A stretch of DNA of 64,000 bases from Paenalcaligenes hominis_A (lineage in GTDB: Bacteria > Pseudomonadota > Gammaproteobacteria > Burkholderiales > Burkholderiaceae_B): positions 372,001-436,000 of the forward strand of contig NZ_JBGJKZ010000001.1 in the NCBI RefSeq assembly GCF_041359055.1, in the 5' to 3' direction. The number at the start of each line of letters is the position of its first letter. Position 1 is the first letter of the stretch. Under the pieces are notes generated by a model that searched no databases, was not told where the DNA came from, and saw only the letters and a list, made by a program, of their open reading frames with translations. Shown here in pieces: positions 8,857 through 17,295 of the stretch. The translations under genes were made by a program, and so were the position numbers.

Positions 8857-9624
8857 TTAAAACATAAATTTCATGGAGTTAATGCTGCCGTACATGAGCC
8901 CTAAGCCAATGATGACTAAGCTGATAAACGTAATGCGACGCATCGTAGTGGGGCTGACGGGTGGGGGGAAGCGCTGAGCCAATAAAGTAAAAATAGCCAC
9001 ACAGGGAATTGCGATGGCCGAAGTTACTAAGGTCTCGGTAGGTAAGCCCTCTGTAATCACCTCATAAAATGTTCGCGTAAATGCGGTACAGGCAAACATT
9101 AGCAACAGCATGTTGCGGATGACTGCCATTTCCATGGGTTGGCGATACATATGAAAAATAACGGGAGGACCCGGCATGCCGAACAGGCCGCCACACAAGC
9201 CAGAAATAAACCCAATACCAAAAAAAGACTTTAGGCTAGATTCTTTGGTGCGTTGTTTAGGACGTAAGGCAAAGCTGATGCCGCTATAGACAATAATTAC
9301 ACCCAATAAAAACTCTAGAATGCTTGCAGCTTGGGCATTCAGGAAATTGAGTAACACCACCCCAATCACACTAGAGGGCACGATTCCTAACAAGGTGGTA
9401 TTTGCAATGCGCCAATCGATATGGTGAAGGTGTCTGGGCAAGGCAATGGCACTGTTTACCAAGCTAATTAAACTAACCACCGTCGCAATAAAAGGCACAC
9501 TAGTTAGCTCTAGACCGCTGCTCAGACCAATTACAATCATGGCAAGGCCAAAGCCCGTCACCGTTTGAAAGTAAGTACCAATAGCGATGACTAAAAGCAG
9601 CACAGATAAGGTTAAAAAGCTCAT
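8857..9624 (-). CDS. tauE: TauE/SafE-family sulfite (anion) exporter
   Basis: 255 residues, about eight membrane segments. TauE motifs: TGFGLAMIVIGLSSGLEL near the start and FGIGFISGLCGGLFGMPGPP in the middle (the second glycine-rich half repeat). TauE proteins export the sulfite released by Xsc, or sulfate after oxidation. The start codon overlaps the pta stop by 4 bp (ATGA), so the two are translationally coupled. That coupling strongly supports a role in the Xsc pathway rather than general transport. No sulfite dehydrogenase gene is visible in the window, which makes direct sulfite export the likely fate. Confidence 0.88.
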   Translation of the reverse strand: MSFLTLSVLLLVIAIGTYFQTVTGFGLAMIVIGLSSGLELTSVPFIATVVSLISLVNSAIALPRHLHHIDWRIANTTLLGIVPSSVIGVVLLNFLNAQAASILEFLLGVIIVYSGISFALRPKQRTKESSLKSFFGIGFISGLCGGLFGMPGPPVIFHMYRQPMEMAVIRNMLLLMFACTAFTRTFYEVITEGLPTETLVTSAIAIPCVAIFTLLAQRFPPPVSPTTMRRITFISLVIIGLGLMYGSINSMKFMF

Positions 9625-10631
9625 GTTGTATTTTTTCTCATATGGGCTTGAAGAGATGTGATGGCAATAACACAGTACACATCTTCTGTACTGCAGCCAC
9701 GTGAGAGGTCATTGATGGGTTTAGCAAGACCTTGAAGTAACGGTCCGATAGCGGTGGCACCCCCTAAGCGCTCTGCAATTTTATAGCCAATGTTGCCGGC
9801 CTCTAGGTTAGGGAACACAAAAACATTAGCTTGCCCTTTGACTTGAGAGTTTTTAAGTTTTTTTGCTGCGATTTCTGGAATAATAGCAGCATCAAATTGC
9901 ACGTCTTCATCAATTGCAACACCGGGTAGAGCGGCTTTAACGCGTTGAGCTGCGTTAATCACTTTGGTTACGGCAGGGTGTTGGGCGCTACCCGCAGAGG
10001 AAAAGCTTAACATAGCAATACGGGGCTCAACTTGTAATAAATAGCGTGCGTTTTCAGCTGCAGCAATAGCTATAGCCGCGAGTTCTTCTTCGTTGGGCTC
10101 AATCACTAAACCACAATCAGTAAAAATCACACCGTTGCGGGTAGGGTGATGGTCTTTATCCAAAAACATAAGAAAAAAGCTAGAAACTAGACTGGCTTCT
10201 GGGGCTTTGCCAATAAGTTGTAAAGCACTGCGCACCACATCTGCGGTACTATAAATAGCGCCAGCGACTGCACCATCCGCATAATCACAGTGAGCAAGCA
10301 TGGTGCCAAAACACAATGGGTCGTTCAAAGCTTGGTGCGCTTTTTCCGCAGTCATCCCTTTATGGCCTCGACGTGCAACCAAGGCTTGTTCCAGCTCAGG
10401 CCGTTTTTTTGAGGTGCTAGGGTCCTCAATAATAAGGTCTTGAATATCAAGATAATGCTCAGCAGCTCGTTGCTTAATAGCCTCGCTGTTGCCTACTAGT
10501 GTCATATAAGCCAGCCCATGTTGGTGTGCTCGGCATGCAGCAGTTAAGATTCGAGGGTCCTCGGCTTCACACACCACAATTCGTGCGGGGTTCTTTTTAG
10601 CAGCGTGGATAAGGTGGTTTAATAATTGCAT
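9621..10631 (-). CDS. pta: Phosphate acetyltransferase
   Basis: 336 residues, the short single-domain form (PTA_PTB domain only), starting MQLLNHLIHAAKKNPARIVVCEAEDPRIL. Motifs: DGAVAGAIYSTADVVRSAL and FVFPNLEAGNIGYKIAERLGG followed by AIGPLLQGL, all typical of Pta. It converts acetyl phosphate from Xsc plus CoA into acetyl-CoA. It is encoded first in a minus-strand operon with tauE and is divergent from the IclR-type regulator across 140 bp. Short Pta forms beside xsc and tauE are the standard layout of sulfoacetaldehyde-degrading bacteria. Confidence 0.95.
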   Translation of the reverse strand: MQLLNHLIHAAKKNPARIVVCEAEDPRILTAACRAHQHGLAYMTLVGNSEAIKQRAAEHYLDIQDLIIEDPSTSKKRPELEQALVARRGHKGMTAEKAHQALNDPLCFGTMLAHCDYADGAVAGAIYSTADVVRSALQLIGKAPEASLVSSFFLMFLDKDHHPTRNGVIFTDCGLVIEPNEEELAAIAIAAAENARYLLQVEPRIAMLSFSSAGSAQHPAVTKVINAAQRVKAALPGVAIDEDVQFDAAIIPEIAAKKLKNSQVKGQANVFVFPNLEAGNIGYKIAERLGGATAIGPLLQGLAKPINDLSRGCSTEDVYCVIAITSLQAHMRKNTT

Positions 10632-10681
10632 GTATCGCCTCGGTCTCGTTTTTTGGTACAGTAGGTATCGTTTATTGTTTT

Positions 10682-10762
10682 ATAGAATTTAGCGAGAAAT
10701 TAGGCTAAGGTCAAGATTTTGTGCTTTTTTTGGTATATTTTGTATTGAATAATAGAATTTAG
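10682..10762. promoter_or_regulatory. Directly repeated candidate operator between pta and the IclR-type gene
   Basis: The 11-mer ATAGAATTTAG occurs at 10682-10692 and again at 10752-10762, exactly 70 bp apart. One copy lies near the pta start side and one abuts the iclR start. A regulator binding both would face the same side of the helix if ~10 bp per turn is assumed. The link to the IclR protein is inference. Confidence 0.45.
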
Positions 10763-10771
10763 GTGCTCAGA

Positions 10772-11581
10772 ATGAACAATAAAGTGAACCCAGCGGATCT
10801 GGAGTCCGTGAAAATTGCAGGGGATACACCTGCTATGCGCTTGTTTAGTTTGCTAGAGCTGATTGCTGCCCAAGAGCGTCAGTTTGCTTTGCAGGATTTA
10901 GTCGATAACACGGATTTACCAAAACCTACAGTACACAGAATGCTGCAACAGTTAGAAAATGCAGACATGTTGATGCGTGATACTGATGGACGTCATTATT
11001 GTGTGGGCGGACGGTTACGTCGCTTAGCCGAAGACTTGTTGTTTAATGACACTCGATACGGAGCGCGTCATGCGGTCTTGAAGTCATTGGGTAATGAGCT
11101 GGGGGAAAGCTGTAACTTGACGGCATTAGCAGGCAATGAAGTCTTGTATTTAGATCGTGTGGAAACTGAAGCGCCTTTGCGGTTTTATTTACGGCCTGGT
11201 TCGCGTGTACCTGTGCATTGCTCGGCCAGTGGCAAGGTCTTGCTCGCTCAGATGCCACCCGCACAACGCCGTCGTTTATTAGCTAATGCGCCTTTTGATG
11301 TGTACACAAAAAACACGCTCCAGAGCTTAGAGGAGTTCGAGGCCGAGCTAGAGAAAGTGAAGCAACAAGGCTATGCGTTTGATAATGAGGAGTTTTTGCC
11401 TGGTTTGTTCTGTGTGGCAGTGCTAGTACCACGTCCTGATGGAAGTCGTTCTAACATGGCCGTTGCTACCCAAGCCCCCATCATGCGCATGACACCTGAC
11501 AAAGCTTTAGAAACTCTACCTGCACTGCAACGTGCAGCACAGGCATTGACCCAAATAGAAGCGCAACTGGGTGAGTCTTAA
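10772..11581 (+). CDS. IclR-family transcriptional regulator
   Basis: 269 residues. The N-terminal winged helix (MRLFSLLELIAAQERQFALQDLV then LPKPTVHRMLQQLENADML) is followed by the IclR effector domain (VPVHCSASGKVLLAQMP, GYAFDNEEFLPGLFCVAVLVP). I chose ATG 10772 over an in-frame GTG at 10763 because AGG precedes it at proper spacing. Its divergence from pta-tauE suggests control of that operon, perhaps with acetate or a C2 signal as effector; this is inferred from position. The stop is one base before the convergent cobT-like gene. Confidence 0.9.
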   Translation: MNNKVNPADLESVKIAGDTPAMRLFSLLELIAAQERQFALQDLVDNTDLPKPTVHRMLQQLENADMLMRDTDGRHYCVGGRLRRLAEDLLFNDTRYGARHAVLKSLGNELGESCNLTALAGNEVLYLDRVETEAPLRFYLRPGSRVPVHCSASGKVLLAQMPPAQRRRLLANAPFDVYTKNTLQSLEEFEAELEKVKQQGYAFDNEEFLPGLFCVAVLVPRPDGSRSNMAVATQAPIMRMTPDKALETLPALQRAAQALTQIEAQLGES

Positions 11582-11582
11582 T

Positions 11583-13298
11583 CTAACGTCGGAATCCACG
11601 TAAGCTTTGAACAAAGTCATCAATAAAATGGTTGTCTAATCCTTTATGCAAGTCAGCAATAAGATAGTTTTGATAGAGTTGACCTAAATCTAGGCCTATA
11701 CCAATACCACACACCTCCACACCAAGTGCTTGATACTGAGCAAGCACTTGTTGGAGATGGTTATCAATATAAAAATCGTCATTAGCCAAATTAGTAGCAC
11801 TATCCATGGGCGAGCCATCGGACAAAACGTACAGTATTTTTCTGGTGGTGGACTGGGCTAAAAGCCGATCGCAAGCCCATTGCACGGCTTCCCCGTCTAT
11901 GCCCTCTCTGTACAAGTCCAATTTCAACAAAGCCATAATGGCGCGGTTCGCGTGTTGCCATGAGGTCTCAGCCTCTTTGAAAATGCGGTGCTCTACCTCA
12001 TTAAGTCGGCCTGGGTGTGGCTTACGGCCTGTAGCGCGCCAGCGTCTATAGGGGCGACCGCCATTCCAGGCTTGAGTGGAAAACCCAAGCACTTCAGTTT
12101 GAGCCCCCGCTCGTTCTAGGGCTTTGCAGAGTAAGTCCACCATCATGGTCAGAGTTTCTGCATGCATTTTCATTGAGCCCGAACAGTCAATTAAAAAGCT
12201 GACGCTGGTTTGGTGCTGGATAAGCGGTTGGGGGCGTTTAAATAAACGACGCTCCATGGGCGAACTAATTAACTGAGTGAGGCGGCGTCCATCAATGAGT
12301 CCCTCTTCTTGGTCCCATTCCCAACGCTCACCTAAAGGGCGCTCTAAGGCACGCCGTATACGTTGTACCAGCAAAGGAAAAGGGATGTGTTGGGCTGCAA
12401 TGCGTTGGTTGATGCGTTCGCGGTATTCCTCTAATAGCTCGGTTCGCACGCTTTCTGCAGGGTGGGTGACCCGATCAAATTGCGCGTCAAAAATGACATA
12501 GCGTTCTTTTAATGCTGTGAACACGTCACTTTGTGCGGACTCTGCCGTATGGATAGCTCCTTCTTGGCCTGCATCTAGGTCTAGTAATAAGGCAAACGCG
12601 TCTTGGCTTGAATCGTCCTCTTCGTCTTCTGGGTTTTGCTTTTTCTGATGAGCTAAGGCCTGCTCCACACTACGTGCTACTAAATGGGCAATGGCTAAGG
12701 CATGAGGAATATAGTCGGCTTGATTGTGTCGGGCGCGCCGCAAACCAGCTAAAGCTGTTCCGAGCTCAGCATTAATTGAAGCACGGGTAGCCTCAATAAG
12801 ATCTTCAGTTTCTTCGTAGACCGGTCGGCCCATTAAGCGGCTCCAGCACATTTGCGCTACGGTATATAGCAAAATACCTAAGGCCGTTTGGGTATGACCA
12901 GCATGATGAAAGCCAGCGGACCAGTAATAAAACCGTTTTTCTAAATTGGCTTTAACTCCGGGCAAGGTGTCGGGGGTTAAGGACTCAGTGCGCAAGCTTT
13001 CTAACCAGTCAAAAACCATACGAGCCAATGGCTCGTCGGGTAAATGAGATTGGTGCAAAGTCTGATCACTGTATTGCAATCGTATAGCTAAACTGTCTGC
13101 GACCCCACGTAAAAACTCTAGCTGCTCCTCGGGTTGTAAGCGCAGGTGCGGCGCGTAAGAGGCCAGACTTTGGTTTCCTTTGAAAAAATGTTGTTGCCGT
13201 AAATGGATGCTTGGATCAGCAGCTAAAGCGCGAGTCACGGCTGCACTTAGCTCGCGGACCCGGCGTTGGTGCCTCAAGGCGTCAGTGGATGCGGTCAT
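11583..13298 (-). CDS. CobT-like VWA-domain protein (cobaltochelatase subunit homologue)
   Basis: 571 residues. The N-terminal half is helical and resembles CobT. An acidic linker (EDEEDDSSQD, ~220-230) leads to a von Willebrand A domain with the MIDAS motif DCSGSMKMHAET and the CobT landmark ISSPMERRLFKRP just before it. CobT works with the AAA+ protein CobS and the large subunit CobN in aerobic cobalt insertion. Here cobS lies 28 bp upstream on the same strand but no cobN is present. Both genes sit directly beside xsc, divergently. AAA+/VWA pairs elsewhere (CbbQ/CbbO, NorQ/NorD) remodel or load metal into a neighbouring enzyme, so a maturation role for a taurine-pathway protein is possible but untested. 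Confidence 0.85.
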   Translation of the reverse strand: MTASTDALRHQRRVRELSAAVTRALAADPSIHLRQQHFFKGNQSLASYAPHLRLQPEEQLEFLRGVADSLAIRLQYSDQTLHQSHLPDEPLARMVFDWLESLRTESLTPDTLPGVKANLEKRFYYWSAGFHHAGHTQTALGILLYTVAQMCWSRLMGRPVYEETEDLIEATRASINAELGTALAGLRRARHNQADYIPHALAIAHLVARSVEQALAHQKKQNPEDEEDDSSQDAFALLLDLDAGQEGAIHTAESAQSDVFTALKERYVIFDAQFDRVTHPAESVRTELLEEYRERINQRIAAQHIPFPLLVQRIRRALERPLGERWEWDQEEGLIDGRRLTQLISSPMERRLFKRPQPLIQHQTSVSFLIDCSGSMKMHAETLTMMVDLLCKALERAGAQTEVLGFSTQAWNGGRPYRRWRATGRKPHPGRLNEVEHRIFKEAETSWQHANRAIMALLKLDLYREGIDGEAVQWACDRLLAQSTTRKILYVLSDGSPMDSATNLANDDFYIDNHLQQVLAQYQALGVEVCGIGIGLDLGQLYQNYLIADLHKGLDNHFIDDFVQSLRGFRR

Positions 13299-13326
13299 AA
13301 TAAGTAGCCTCCAGAGATCAAGAGCA

Positions 13327-14277
13327 TTACCACACTAGCTCTTCATTAAAGCAACGCTGATAGAGCTCGGCCACCATGGCTTTTTCTGCTTCATCACATT
13401 TATTAAGATACGACACGGCAAACGCACGCTGCTTATCTTTAAAAATGGTACAGTTTTCCGCCCACGTAATCACAGTACGAGGAGACATCAAGGTGGATAA
13501 GTCGCCGGCAGCAAAAGCTTGACGCGTTAAGTTTGCTAAAGTCACCATGGCTTGGATATCTTGTGCACCTTGAGTAGTGTTTTTAATGGGGACGCGTCCT
13601 AAAACAATAGCCACCTCTTGCTCGGGGTCCATGTAATTCAGGTTTGCCACAATATTCCAACGATCCATTTGAGCGTGATTTAGTTGATGTGTACCGTGGT
13701 AGAGACCAGTGCTATCGCCAAGTCCTACGGTGTTAGCTGTAGCAAAAATGCGAAAATACGGATGCGGCGTTAAGACCTTATTTTGGTCGAGCATGGTGAA
13801 ACGGCCTTCTTGTTCAAGAATTTGCTGAATCACAAACATCACATCAGGGCGTCCCGCATCGTACTCATCAAAAATCAAAGCAACAGGTCGTTGTAAGGCC
13901 CAGGGGATAACTCCCTCTTGGAAAGAGGTGACTTGTAATCCGTCTTCAATGCGAATGGTGTCTTTACCCACTAAATCTAAACGGCTGATATGCCCATCGA
14001 GATTAACCCGTATGCAGGGCCAGTTTAAGCGGGCGGCGACTTGTTCTATGTGGGTAGATTTACCTGTGCCGTGGCGTCCTTGCACAAGCACGCGTCGGTT
14101 ATTGTTAAAACCTGCTAAAAGCGACAAAGTGACTTCAGGATCAAATAAATATGCTTCATCAATCTTGGGCACATATTCAGTGGGCTCTTCAAAAGCCATT
14201 ACCTTCATGGTGCTGTCAAAATTAAATAGATCTTTTACGGCAACTTGACGCGTAGGTTGTTCAAGCAAGGTTTGCAT
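13327..14277 (-). CDS. CobS-like AAA+ ATPase
   Basis: 316 residues beginning MQTLLEQPTRQVAVKDLF. Walker A is GRHGTGKSTHIEQVA (~80), Walker B is LIFDEYDAGRPD (~145), and sensor-1 ATANTVG follows; these and FDPEVTLSLLAGFNNNRRV are characteristic of CobS. An upstream in-frame TTG (14289) is present, but GGAG correctly spaced before ATG 14277 fixes the start. It is in an operon with the CobT-like gene and divergent from xsc by 225 bp, a gap containing a long inverted repeat. CobS drives the motor of cobaltochelatase. Without CobN nearby the target is uncertain. Confidence 0.87.
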   Translation of the reverse strand: MQTLLEQPTRQVAVKDLFNFDSTMKVMAFEEPTEYVPKIDEAYLFDPEVTLSLLAGFNNNRRVLVQGRHGTGKSTHIEQVAARLNWPCIRVNLDGHISRLDLVGKDTIRIEDGLQVTSFQEGVIPWALQRPVALIFDEYDAGRPDVMFVIQQILEQEGRFTMLDQNKVLTPHPYFRIFATANTVGLGDSTGLYHGTHQLNHAQMDRWNIVANLNYMDPEQEVAIVLGRVPIKNTTQGAQDIQAMVTLANLTRQAFAAGDLSTLMSPRTVITWAENCTIFKDKQRAFAVSYLNKCDEAEKAMVAELYQRCFNEELVW

Positions 14278-14327
14278 TTTTGTCTCCAAAAAAGCCCATA
14301 TAGGCAGTGATTTTTAGGGCTTGTACC

Positions 14328-14405
14328 TAGGGTTAATCATATATTATTAGAAAAAACGACACAAATCATTTCATTTATTTGTATTTTTGTGTTAGCTTAA
14401 CCCTA
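14328..14405. promoter_or_regulatory. Inverted repeat in the cobS-like/xsc divergent promoter region
   Basis: TAGGGTTAA (14328-14336) and TTAACCCTA (14397-14405) form a perfect 9-bp inverted repeat 60 bp apart. They bracket an AT-rich stretch that also has ACAAAT/ATTTGT arms. Such a layout suits a regulator bridging two half-sites and controlling both genes. The regulator is unknown; TauR or the IclR protein are candidates. Confidence 0.4.
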
Positions 14406-14502
14406 AATGGCTGAAAATCTCGAATAAAAGTATTTTTGGTCTTGGAATTTGTAATTTGTGTGGCGGGTACGCTTAACTCGTCAAAATTGGAGACTTCATA
14501 AC

Positions 14503-16317
14503 ATGAGCCAAGTAGTTGATAACCGTAAAGTGGTCAGCGGCGTTACCAAGATGACCCCCTCCGAAGCCTTTGTGGAGACTTTGGTTGCCAATGGCACCAC
14601 CGATATTTTCGGAATTATGGGTTCTGCGTTCATGGACGCAATGGATATTTTTGCTCCCGCTGGTATTCGTTTAATTCCTGTTGTACACGAACAAGGCGCT
14701 GCGCATATGGCTGATGGTTATGCGCGTGTATCTGGTCGTCATGGTGTAGTGATTGGACAAAACGGTCCTGGTATTAGTAACTGCGTTACCGGTATTGCGG
14801 CCGCTTACTGGTCACACAGCCCTGTGGTTATTATTACCCCCGAGGCAGGTACCAATACTATGGGTCTAGGTGGTTTCCAAGAGTGTAACCAACTCCCTAT
14901 GTTCCAAGAGTTTACTAAGTACCAAGGCCATGTGACCAACCCTGCACGAATGGCTGAGTACACAGCGCGTTGTTTTGACCGCGCTAAAAGCGAGATGGGT
15001 CCTACTCAGCTCAATATTCCACGTGATTACTTCTACGGCGAAATCACATGTGAAATTCCTCAGCCTCAGGTAGTAGATCGTGGTCATGGCGGCGAACAGT
15101 CGTTAAATGAGGCGATTGAGCTATTGCGCAATGCAAAATTCCCCGTCCTTATTTCCGGCGGTGGCGTGGTTATGGGTGATGCAGTTGAAGAATGTATTGC
15201 TTTAGCCGAGCGCTTGGGTGCTCCTGTAGTGAATAGCTATCAGCATAACGACTCATTCCCTGCCAGCCATCCACAATGGTGCGGACCATTGGGTTACCAA
15301 GGTTCCAAAGCAGGCATGAAGTTGATCTCTCAAGCTGACGTGGTTATTGCTTTAGGTTCACGCTTAGGACCATTTGGTACCTTGCCTCAGTATGGTATGG
15401 ATTACTGGCCTAAAGATGCCAAAATCATCCAAATTGATGCTGATCACAAAGTATTGGGCTTAGTGAAGAAAATTTCCGTAGGTATTTGTGGTGATGCCAA
15501 AGCCGTAGCTACCGAATTGACTAAGCGTTTAGCCAATGAAACATTAGCGTGTGACGCAACCAAAGAAGAGCGCGCTCAGAAAATAGCGGCTGAAAAAGCC
15601 GAGTGGGAAGCCGAGTTAGACGGTTGGACTCATGAAAAAGACCCGTACAGCTTGGACATGATTGCAGAAAACGCCAAAGAGAAAACCTTTAATGGCGGTG
15701 ACTACTTGCACCCACGTCAAGTATTGCGTGAGCTAGAAAAAGCCATGCCAGAGAACGTAATGGTCTCTACCGATATTGGTAATATCAACTCCGTTGCTCA
15801 CAGCTATTTGCGCTTTGAAAAGCCACGTAGTTTCTTTGCACCAATGAGTTTTGGTAATTGTGGTTATGCTTTGCCTACTATTATTGGTGCCAAAGCAGCC
15901 GCGCCTGATCGTCCTGCTATTGCTTACGCAGGTGACGGGGCATGGGCTATGAGCATGATGGAAATTCTGACAGCTGTACGTCATGACATTCCAGTGACTG
16001 CGATAGTATTCCACAACCGTCAGTGGGGTGCAGAGAAGAAAAACCAAGTTGAGTTCTATGACCGTCGCTTTGTAGCGGGTGAACTTGAAAGCCCATCGTT
16101 TGCAGGCATTGCCGAGTCCATGGGTGCCGAAGGCATTGTGGTGGATCGTCTTGAGGATGTCGGTCCAGCACTAAAACGTGCTATTGACATGCAAATGAAC
16201 GAAGGCAAAACCTGCGTTATTGAAATCATGTGTACACGTGAGCTAGGCGATCCGTTCCGTCGTGATGCCCTACGTAAGCCTGTACGTATGCTAGACAAAT
16301 ACAAAGATTATGTCTAA
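14503..16317 (+). CDS. xsc: Sulfoacetaldehyde acetyltransferase
   Basis: 604 residues from ATG 14503, preceded by GGAG; an in-frame upstream GTG at 14458 lacks a ribosome site. A thiamine-diphosphate enzyme of the acetolactate-synthase fold. The N-terminal PYR domain has VPVVHEQGAAHMADGYARVSG, with the catalytic Glu in HEQ. The C-terminal domain has the ThDP motif AYAGDGAWAMSMMEILTAVRHDIP ending in FHNRQWGAEKKNQ. Xsc cleaves sulfoacetaldehyde with phosphate into acetyl phosphate and sulfite. The length and the RQWGAEKKNQ stretch fit Xsc rather than acetolactate synthase. It is central to the surrounding taurine genes; a terminator hairpin follows at 16341. Confidence 0.96.
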   Translation: MSQVVDNRKVVSGVTKMTPSEAFVETLVANGTTDIFGIMGSAFMDAMDIFAPAGIRLIPVVHEQGAAHMADGYARVSGRHGVVIGQNGPGISNCVTGIAAAYWSHSPVVIITPEAGTNTMGLGGFQECNQLPMFQEFTKYQGHVTNPARMAEYTARCFDRAKSEMGPTQLNIPRDYFYGEITCEIPQPQVVDRGHGGEQSLNEAIELLRNAKFPVLISGGGVVMGDAVEECIALAERLGAPVVNSYQHNDSFPASHPQWCGPLGYQGSKAGMKLISQADVVIALGSRLGPFGTLPQYGMDYWPKDAKIIQIDADHKVLGLVKKISVGICGDAKAVATELTKRLANETLACDATKEERAQKIAAEKAEWEAELDGWTHEKDPYSLDMIAENAKEKTFNGGDYLHPRQVLRELEKAMPENVMVSTDIGNINSVAHSYLRFEKPRSFFAPMSFGNCGYALPTIIGAKAAAPDRPAIAYAGDGAWAMSMMEILTAVRHDIPVTAIVFHNRQWGAEKKNQVEFYDRRFVAGELESPSFAGIAESMGAEGIVVDRLEDVGPALKRAIDMQMNEGKTCVIEIMCTRELGDPFRRDALRKPVRMLDKYKDYV

Positions 16318-16340
16318 GTCTGCATAGACGACCACTGGTT

Positions 16341-16375
16341 ACGCTGTAGAGGCTTTAGCTTCTACAGCGTTTTTT
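16341..16375 (+). terminator. Terminator of xsc, upstream of thiG
   Basis: Perfect 10-bp inverted repeat ACGCTGTAGA (16341-16350) / TCTACAGCGT (16361-16370), then T's. Only 26 bp separate its end from thiG, too little for a full promoter, so thiG probably depends on read-through. Confidence 0.8.
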
Positions 16376-16401
16376 GAATAGATGTAGAGGTAGTAAATTT
16401 C

Positions 16402-17211
16402 ATGGCCACAGACCCTTTTGTTTTAGCCGGAAAATCGTATCAATCCCGCTTACTTGTTGGTACAGGTAAGTACAAGGATTTTGAGGAAACGCGTGCTGCC
16501 ATCCTAGAAAGCGGTGCCGAAATTGTGACTGTTGCTATACGCCGCACCAATATAGGTCAAACCGCCAATGAGCCGAGTTTGCTTGATTATGTGTCGCCAA
16601 GCGAATTCACGTATTTACCCAATACGGCAGGGTGTTATAGTGCCCAAGACGCCATTCGCACCTGCCGCTTAGCTCGTGAGCTTTTAGATGGGCATAATTT
16701 GGTTAAGCTAGAAATTTTTGGCAGCCCGTCCAACCTTTACCCTAATATGCCTGAAACCCTAGCGGCTACCAAAGAGCTAGTGCGTGATGGTTTTAATGTC
16801 ATGGTGTACTGCTCAGACGATCCTGTACAAGCCAAGATGTTAGAAGATTTAGGTTGTGTGGCGGTTATGCCCTTAGCGTCGATTATTGGTTCTGGCATGG
16901 GGATTCTGAACCCGTGGAATGTACAACTCATACGTGAACAAATATCCGTGCCTGTGTTGTTAGATGCAGGGGTGGGAACGGCATCAGATGCCACTATAGG
17001 GATGGAGTTAGGCTGTGATGCGGTGTTGATGAATTCGGCTTTGGCCTATGCCCAAGACCCTATACGCATGGCTCGTGCGATGCGTCGCGCAGTACAAGCA
17101 GGGCGTGATGCGTATTTGGCGGGCCGGATGCCTAAAAAGCATTATTTGGCTGAGCCTTCTTCACCTACAACAGGGTTAATTCATACTCAGTCACAACCTG
17201 TGGCTCAATAA
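16402..17211 (+). CDS. thiG: Thiazole synthase
   Basis: 269 residues, full length. RLLVGTGKYKDFEETRAAILESG at the start, the Schiff-base lysine in VKLEIFG (~97), the phosphate-binding loop LLDAGVGTASDATIGMELG and the C-terminal SSPTTGLI identify ThiG, which makes the thiazole phosphate of thiamine from deoxyxylulose phosphate, glycine/tyrosine-derived imine and ThiS-thiocarboxylate. ThiS, which usually precedes thiG, is absent here, as are other thi genes, and I see no THI-box riboswitch. The AGAGGTAG ribosome site is good. Its position directly behind xsc, a thiamine-diphosphate enzyme, suggests cofactor supply tuned to sulfonate growth, or simply a chance neighbour. Confidence 0.93.
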   Translation: MATDPFVLAGKSYQSRLLVGTGKYKDFEETRAAILESGAEIVTVAIRRTNIGQTANEPSLLDYVSPSEFTYLPNTAGCYSAQDAIRTCRLARELLDGHNLVKLEIFGSPSNLYPNMPETLAATKELVRDGFNVMVYCSDDPVQAKMLEDLGCVAVMPLASIIGSGMGILNPWNVQLIREQISVPVLLDAGVGTASDATIGMELGCDAVLMNSALAYAQDPIRMARAMRRAVQAGRDAYLAGRMPKKHYLAEPSSPTTGLIHTQSQPVAQ

Positions 17212-17252
17212 AGTCCTACCCGAATACGTCTTTACGACATAGAACACGGTCT

Positions 17253-17289
17253 AGACCACAGGCTCTGAAAGGGCTTGTGGTCTTTTTTT
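17253..17289 (+). terminator. Terminator of thiG
   Basis: AGACCACAGGC (17253-17263) pairs with GCTTGTGGTCT (17273-17283) through one G-T pair, loop TCTGAAAGG, followed by a T-run. Confidence 0.8.
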
Positions 17290-17295
17290 ATTAAA

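Noticed and set aside
11583..14277. Complete cobaltochelatase operon
   Set aside because: cobN is not in the window, so only a CobS/CobT-like pair can be claimed.
14866..16304. Several 70-100-residue minus-strand ORFs inside xsc
   Set aside because: Shadow frames of a strongly conserved coding sequence.
16318..16401. Possible thiamine riboswitch before thiG
   Set aside because: Only 84 bp, filled by the xsc terminator; no THI-box core seen.
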